The notes below the pieces were generated by a model. The model made no database searches and had not been told where the DNA came from. It was given only the letters and a program-made list of their open reading frames with translations. A DNA stretch of 9,867 nucleotides from Thermoproteota archaeon (GTDB lineage Archaea > Korarchaeota > Korarchaeia > Korarchaeales > Korarchaeaceae): assembly GCA_021158805.1 (NCBI GenBank), contig JAGGTZ010000197.1, positions 1-9,867 on the forward strand. Direction: 5' to 3'. Position 1 is the first letter of the stretch. Every line of letters begins with the position of its first letter. A program made the translations under genes and the position numbers. Shown one piece after another: positions 6,376 through 9,867 of this stretch.

Positions 6376-6510
6376 ATGTTCAACTCCGAGCTTTATGAAC
6401 TCATAGTAAGATCTGTTGAGAAAGAGCTTAGAGTGACTGTAGAGAAGCCAGTGAACCCCTTCAGCTTAGCTTCAGGGTTAGACGGAGGACGCTCCATACA
6501 TTCTAGATAG
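6376..6510 (+). pseudogene. Short remnant resembling the N-terminus of orotate phosphoribosyltransferase
   Basis: ATG 6376 opens a 44-codon frame ending at TAG 6508-6510. The product begins MFNSELYELIVRSVEKEL and continues to NPFSLASGL, then ends in DGGRSIHSR. A starting amphipathic helix followed by F-x-L-x-S-G is the pattern at the N-terminus of PyrE, where the helix precedes the FxLxSG loop leading to the SPxY strand. The rest of PyrE (about 130 residues, including the PRPP-binding loop) is absent; the last nine residues do not fit the family. A TATA box stands at the right distance, so it looks like a gene start cut off just after the conserved loop. Alternatives are an unrelated small peptide gene or a chance frame. 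The deacetylase starts 27 nt after its stop, so the two may share a transcript. Confidence 0.4.
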
Positions 6511-6524
6511 CATACCATTTGGTA

Positions 6525-6531
6525 AGGTGAG
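6525..6531 (+). promoter_or_regulatory. Shine-Dalgarno site of the deacetylase gene
   Basis: AGGTGAG ends 6 nt before the TTG at 6538. The good site explains the use of a weak TTG start and shows that this mRNA has a leader, in keeping with cotranscription from upstream. Confidence 0.6.
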
Positions 6532-6537
6532 AAATCC

Positions 6538-7368
6538 TTGAGCATTAGCATCTCTGTTGATTTAGAACTCATGTGGGGCTTCATAGGAATGGGAGGTGGC
6601 AGATTCTTCTTGGAAGATCCGAGCATGGGTAGAGACAATGTACTATGGCTTCTTGATGAGCTAGATCGGTATGAGGTTCCCATTACATTCTTTACGGTCG
6701 GCCATCTCTTTCTTCATCCGGACGAGGCTCTTAACATAATACATCCTGATCTACCTCAGTTTAGGAGGAAAATCCTAAGTTGGGACTTCTATTCTCAAAT
6801 TCTAGGGAAAAAGCTCTATCACGCCCCTGATATCATCGAGGAAATCAAAAGCAGGAAGATGCATGAGGTGGGTCTTCATGGCTTCTTTCACATTCCTTTC
6901 AATGAACTAACGGAAGAGGAGGCGAGGGCCGAGATGGAACTCTCAATGATGGCCTCAAAGATGAGGAATATCTCACCAGAGGGCATGGCATTTCCTAAGA
7001 ATCGGGAGGGAAAACTAAAGATCCTCAGAGAGTATGGAATTAGTTTCGTCAGAGGAGGTAGCTATTCAGGTAGAAGTAGGCTTTCTCTCGCAAGAAGACT
7101 CATCAGAAGTAGTGTTAGCGTGGAAGAGGGTCTTACAGTTATTCATTCCTCATACTTCCTCGACACTAGGGGCAGCTTCTTTACAATCCCTCTATTGAAG
7201 ATGAAGATCATGAGAAAAAGGCATGTTCACTTCTGGTTCCATCCATGGAATCTTTACTCGGGTAGGGGAGGGTTACTCGATTTCCTAGCCTATATCAGGA
7301 GATTAAGAAATGAGAAAGGGTTAGAGATCCTAACATTAGGGGAGTTTTCATCAAAACTTATCAGCTAG
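6538..7368 (+). CDS. Polysaccharide deacetylase-like (NodB/CE4) protein
   Basis: A 276-residue protein with the ordered CE4 motifs. SISISVDLELMWG (2-14) carries Asp8 in place of the usual paired Asp; ITFFTVGHLF (49-58) matches the second strand. EVGLHGFFHIPF (110-121) supplies the two metal-site His, H114 and H118. AFPKNR (151-156) corresponds to the RxPxG-like loop and WFHPWNLY (233-240) supplies the final His235. About 55 residues inserted between the second and third motifs are longer than in small NodB domains. The family removes acetyl groups from N-acetylated sugars using Zn or Co; archaeal members in glycan loci probably act on sugar precursors or lipid-linked glycans. There is no signal peptide, so cytoplasmic action is expected. 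The SD and TTG start are clear. Substrate unknown; a few homologues lack activity. Confidence 0.85.
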   Translation: MSISISVDLELMWGFIGMGGGRFFLEDPSMGRDNVLWLLDELDRYEVPITFFTVGHLFLHPDEALNIIHPDLPQFRRKILSWDFYSQILGKKLYHAPDIIEEIKSRKMHEVGLHGFFHIPFNELTEEEARAEMELSMMASKMRNISPEGMAFPKNREGKLKILREYGISFVRGGSYSGRSRLSLARRLIRSSVSVEEGLTVIHSSYFLDTRGSFFTIPLLKMKIMRKRHVHFWFHPWNLYSGRGGLLDFLAYIRRLRNEKGLEILTLGEFSSKLIS

Positions 7369-7490
7369 AGGGAAGCTACTCCTATATGATCAGTAGTAAG
7401 TGAGACACCCTATTATTCTAGATCCCGTACCGCACGATATGAGGACTAGAAAAAGACAATTGACCCCTCCATCCGTGACTCTGAATAAAG

Positions 7491-7498
7491 TTTTATAA
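7491..7498 (+). promoter_or_regulatory. TATA box of the GT-C-like gene
   Basis: TTTTATAA preceded by the A-rich AATAAAG is the best promoter match in the window. It is centred about 30 bp before ATG 7525, giving a leader of about 5 nt. The remaining part of the 156-bp gap before it (7369-7480) shows no gene or repeat I can support. Confidence 0.65.
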
Positions 7499-7524
7499 GA
7501 TTAAACCCACCGTGCGTCAAAGAA

Positions 7525-9042
7525 ATGGAATTTAGAAGGGCAAGCCTAAGGATCACTTACGATAACAGAGGCTACATAATTCTGTTTACTGTAGCATTCC
7601 TAATCAGGATACTCCCCGAACTCCTATCTTGGCCCTGGTTGATAGGTTGGGACACCCCAGAGTATGTCGCAAATCTGAAGGATTTTGTTGTGCGGCCAAC
7701 GATACTCGACAAATCGGTGTGGTATGGAGGGAGCAGACTCCTGCCTCCCCTACTCAACATCTTCCTATATCCCCTCACCTTCCTGATAGATCCCTGGTAC
7801 ATATACAAGATAATTCCGCCCGTGATCTATGGCATCGAGGCAATGGCCTTTTATTATCTTACAGGATCCCTCCAGCTAAGCAGAGAAGCCAGGTATCTGA
7901 GTACTTTGACTTTCGTTTTCTACCCTGTCTCCCTCAGGATCTCTTGGGACCTCCACAGGAACTCTTTGGGGCTCATATTCCTAATAGGACTCCTGGCTGA
8001 AATCATTAGGGACAGAAATCCCTGGAAGATACTTATTTTATCAGCAGGAGCTTTTCTGTCTAATGAATTCACATTCGTCCTAGCCTTCCTATTACTAGGA
8101 GTGTCTCTCCTTGAGGACCTAATTGCAAAACCTCGTAGTAAGGGGATGATCCCAAAGTTATTAGCTCTCCTTCTAGGTCTCCTAGTGTTGTTGGTTCTAC
8201 TTACAACTTATAGATTATCTGACGTAATATACCTGTCTAGCAGGATAGACTTGCTTAGGACGATCCAGGCCAAGTTAGTTCCTACAGTCCTGTTCTTCCT
8301 CCCTCTCCTTATTCTACTTCCAATAGGCCTTAAGGAGATGAAAGATAAATATCTCCTCCTGTTTCTCATATTTACTGCTTTCTTTGCCTTTTCGGACATT
8401 TTAGTGCCTGGACTAAAGCTCCCAGTTTGGAATAGATGGATGTATCACCTTGTGATGCCCCTCTCCATTTATGCCAGTGTGGGAGTGATGAAGGTGGGGG
8501 GTCGCAGCATTTACCTCCTCTTCATCCTACTCCTCGGTGTGACCTTCGCGAGTGCACCTTATCATCCTGAGAAAAGATCCATATCTGCTCTGGAGGAACA
8601 AATCAGACTTTCCGGTTTCAGTACTGATCTATCCAGTGTTATAAGCGTGATGAGGGAGATCGGCAAGGGGACTGGGATGACTTATACAATGATGCATACT
8701 ACTGTGCCTATTGAGCAAGAAAGCGATTATATGAGGGCATCCTTACATTTAGCGGACATGAAGCTTGATACACTAATTGTCGATTTTGGAGGATACGGCT
8801 TTGTTCACATAGAAAGGAGGTTTGGTTTGAACATCACCCCAGTACACTTATCTATGGAATGGAAGGTCCCATCTCATATTTTGAGGTATCTGGTGGTAAG
8901 GGGGGTAAGCGAATTCTACGTACTAGGTGAGAGGGGAATGAGGATAATTCTGCATAAATCCTCATCCTTCAGCCTGTACGTAACTAAACAGAGGGACTTT
9001 GGAAGCCTCACACTATACAGATGCTCAATAATTAGGGGATGA
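7525..9042 (+). CDS. Polytopic membrane protein, probable GT-C glycosyltransferase
   Basis: A 505-residue membrane protein. About ten or eleven hydrophobic spans can be read between residues 15 and 342 (for example 15-33, 97-115, 143-161, 168-199, 210-228, 252-268, 275-293, 305-323 and 328-342), followed by a soluble C-terminal part (350-505). After the first span comes GWDTPEYV with an acidic residue, Asp43, where GT-C enzymes of the PMT/ArnT/STT3 fold keep their catalytic acid in the first outer loop. W-N-R-W-M-Y-H (302-308) lies before a late span. Such enzymes use polyprenyl-phosphate sugars outside the membrane to extend or transfer a glycan. The neighbouring GT4, GT2 and epimerase genes fit this. 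It is not an oligosaccharyltransferase by visible motif (no WWDYG). An O-antigen-ligase-like or purely structural role remains possible. Confidence 0.72.
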   Translation: MEFRRASLRITYDNRGYIILFTVAFLIRILPELLSWPWLIGWDTPEYVANLKDFVVRPTILDKSVWYGGSRLLPPLLNIFLYPLTFLIDPWYIYKIIPPVIYGIEAMAFYYLTGSLQLSREARYLSTLTFVFYPVSLRISWDLHRNSLGLIFLIGLLAEIIRDRNPWKILILSAGAFLSNEFTFVLAFLLLGVSLLEDLIAKPRSKGMIPKLLALLLGLLVLLVLLTTYRLSDVIYLSSRIDLLRTIQAKLVPTVLFFLPLLILLPIGLKEMKDKYLLLFLIFTAFFAFSDILVPGLKLPVWNRWMYHLVMPLSIYASVGVMKVGGRSIYLLFILLLGVTFASAPYHPEKRSISALEEQIRLSGFSTDLSSVISVMREIGKGTGMTYTMMHTTVPIEQESDYMRASLHLADMKLDTLIVDFGGYGFVHIERRFGLNITPVHLSMEWKVPSHILRYLVVRGVSEFYVLGERGMRIILHKSSSFSLYVTKQRDFGSLTLYRCSIIRG

Positions 9043-9060
9043 TTTCTCGGATGAGAAGAT

Positions 9061-9083
9061 AGAGAAGGTGTTTATAGTTCTCT
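9061..9083. terminator. Weak hairpin between convergent genes
   Basis: AGAGAA (9061-9066) pairs with TTCTCT (9078-9083) around an 11-nt loop in the 79-bp gap between two genes that meet tail to tail. It could help end both transcripts, but the stem is only 6 bp and archaeal terminators are usually T-runs, of which none is strong here. Confidence 0.2.
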
Positions 9084-9121
9084 TCATTAAAAGTTCCTAC
9101 AAAATTGTGGCTTTAATGTCC

Positions 9122-9867
9122 TCATTGATACTCCTTTAGCTCCTTCAAGCCCACTAATAATCCCCATAAATAAGCCGCCCTATCTACTATATCGAATATT
9201 AGAGCAGATAGGGGGCTTAATCTGACGAAGCGCCTCTTTTTTAGGCTTAAAGAGGGGCTGAAGAAGAACATAAGAGATATTGATACGAATAGGCTAATTA
9301 GAACTCCTAGAATGAAAGAGATATAGTTAAAGGGGGAGCCTAACCTGAAAAGTACGTTCCAGCCATGAATCTTCCAGAATTTCCTATCCTTCCTGTACTT
9401 ATGATATATAATGGAGGCTCCTTTACCATACCATACTTGCTGCCTTACCATGTCCCTAAGCGTCATCCTAGGCAGGGAGATAGACTTAGTCCTTACCTTC
9501 CTTATCTTATAACCAGCCTTCAAGACCCTATATGAGAAATCCATGTCCTCTGAAGCAAAGGGATGCTCCCAAAAGCCGCCTATCTCCTCGAATACATCTC
9601 TCCTCACGGCTAGTAAGGCAGTGCTAGCTATGTGACTCTCTCCCTCTTTATTAGGCTCTTCTATTGCGGAATAGGCTTCAAGGTGGGCGGCTTGGAGTCT
9701 ATACTCCTTCTTAGATGGCAACCTGAAACTTAAGCCGCTGGTCCAGACGATTCCCGTATTTCCATCGAAGGCCCTTAGAAGCTTACTAAAGTGGTCAGGT
9801 TCAACTATACAATCAGCATCTACAAAGAAAATTACATCTCCCGTACTATTTCTCACTCCTAGGTTCC
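9122..9867 (-). CDS. Glycosyltransferase family 2, C-terminal part (start outside the window)
   Basis: The frame is open to the right edge, so the true start and the first nucleotide-binding strand are missing; the GTG at 9854-9856 is an internal Val codon, since N-L-G-V-R-N-S-T-G precedes the catalytic strand as in other GT2 enzymes (ARNxG...A.GD). VIFFVDADC holds the DxD metal and nucleotide-sugar site. ASTALLAVRRDVFEEIGGF followed by FASEDMDFSYRVLKAGY gives the acceptor-side ED motif, and RQQVWYGKGAS matches the late QxxxWxxG-type segment. One or two hydrophobic spans follow (about FNYISFILGVLISLFVSISL), so it is membrane-attached with the catalytic domain inside the cell. It should add a sugar to a lipid-linked glycan. 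The donor is unknown. It converges on the GT-C-like gene. Confidence 0.9.
   Translation of the reverse strand, partial: NLGVRNSTGDVIFFVDADCIVEPDHFSKLLRAFDGNTGIVWTSGLSFRLPSKKEYRLQAAHLEAYSAIEEPNKEGESHIASTALLAVRRDVFEEIGGFWEHPFASEDMDFSYRVLKAGYKIRKVRTKSISLPRMTLRDMVRQQVWYGKGASIIYHKYRKDRKFWKIHGWNVLFRLGSPFNYISFILGVLISLFVSISLMFFFSPSLSLKKRRFVRLSPLSALIFDIVDRAAYLWGLLVGLKELKEYQ

Noticed and set aside
7629..8000. A 123-codon open frame on the plus strand in another frame of the GT-C-like gene
   Set aside because: Its residues look like an out-of-frame reading of a membrane protein, and the host gene explains this DNA with clear hydrophobic spans.
9854..9856. GTG as the start of the GT2 gene
   Set aside because: The frame stays open upstream to the window edge and the preceding residues match the usual GT2 sequence before the DxD strand, so this codon is internal.

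Overview
The window reads as a piece of a hyperthermophile-type archaeal genome. Arg is almost always AGG/AGA and Ile is often ATA. TTG and GTG starts are common. Several starts lie about 23-30 nt downstream of a TATA-like box, which suggests leaderless or nearly leaderless mRNAs, and the few Shine-Dalgarno sites are of the GGTGA type. A member of the Thermoproteota/Korarchaeota side of the archaea is the most likely source, but the genus cannot be resolved from this sequence alone. No rRNA, tRNA, CRISPR array, insertion sequence or origin was seen.

Layout. Left edge (1-460): the 3' end of a probable minimal nucleotidyltransferase gene overlaps a HEPN-domain gene, a typical HEPN/MNT toxin-antitoxin-like pair. 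From 578 to the right edge the window is a cell-surface glycan island. It holds a GT4 glycosyltransferase (minus) divergent from an NAD-dependent nucleotide-sugar epimerase (plus), then a PAPS-dependent sulfotransferase (plus) and a type I phosphodiesterase/alkaline-phosphatase-superfamily enzyme (plus). These are followed by a broken sulfatase-like gene (minus), a small ribbon-helix-helix protein (plus), a 44-codon remnant that looks like the start of orotate phosphoribosyltransferase (plus), a NodB-type polysaccharide deacetylase (plus), a large polytopic GT-C-like membrane protein (plus), and the C-terminal part of a GT2 glycosyltransferase (minus) that runs off the right edge.

How the genes could work together (inference). 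The epimerase supplies a nucleotide sugar, and GT4 and GT2 assemble a lipid-linked glycan. The sulfotransferase, deacetylase and phosphodiesterase-fold enzymes decorate or trim it, and the GT-C protein may transfer sugars from a polyprenyl carrier outside the membrane. Most genes have their own promoter and strands alternate, so this looks like a mosaic built by repeated gene gain and loss rather than one operon. The decayed sulfatase, the pyrE-like stub and the partial genes at both edges fit that view.

Points most worth a second look: the 9-bp-arm inverted repeat placed over the divergent GT4/epimerase promoters; the ribbon-helix-helix protein whose acidic tail resembles the tails of sulfatase-fold enzymes; the internal deletion plus frameshift in the sulfatase gene; and the promoter-bearing pyrE-like stub just ahead of the deacetylase.
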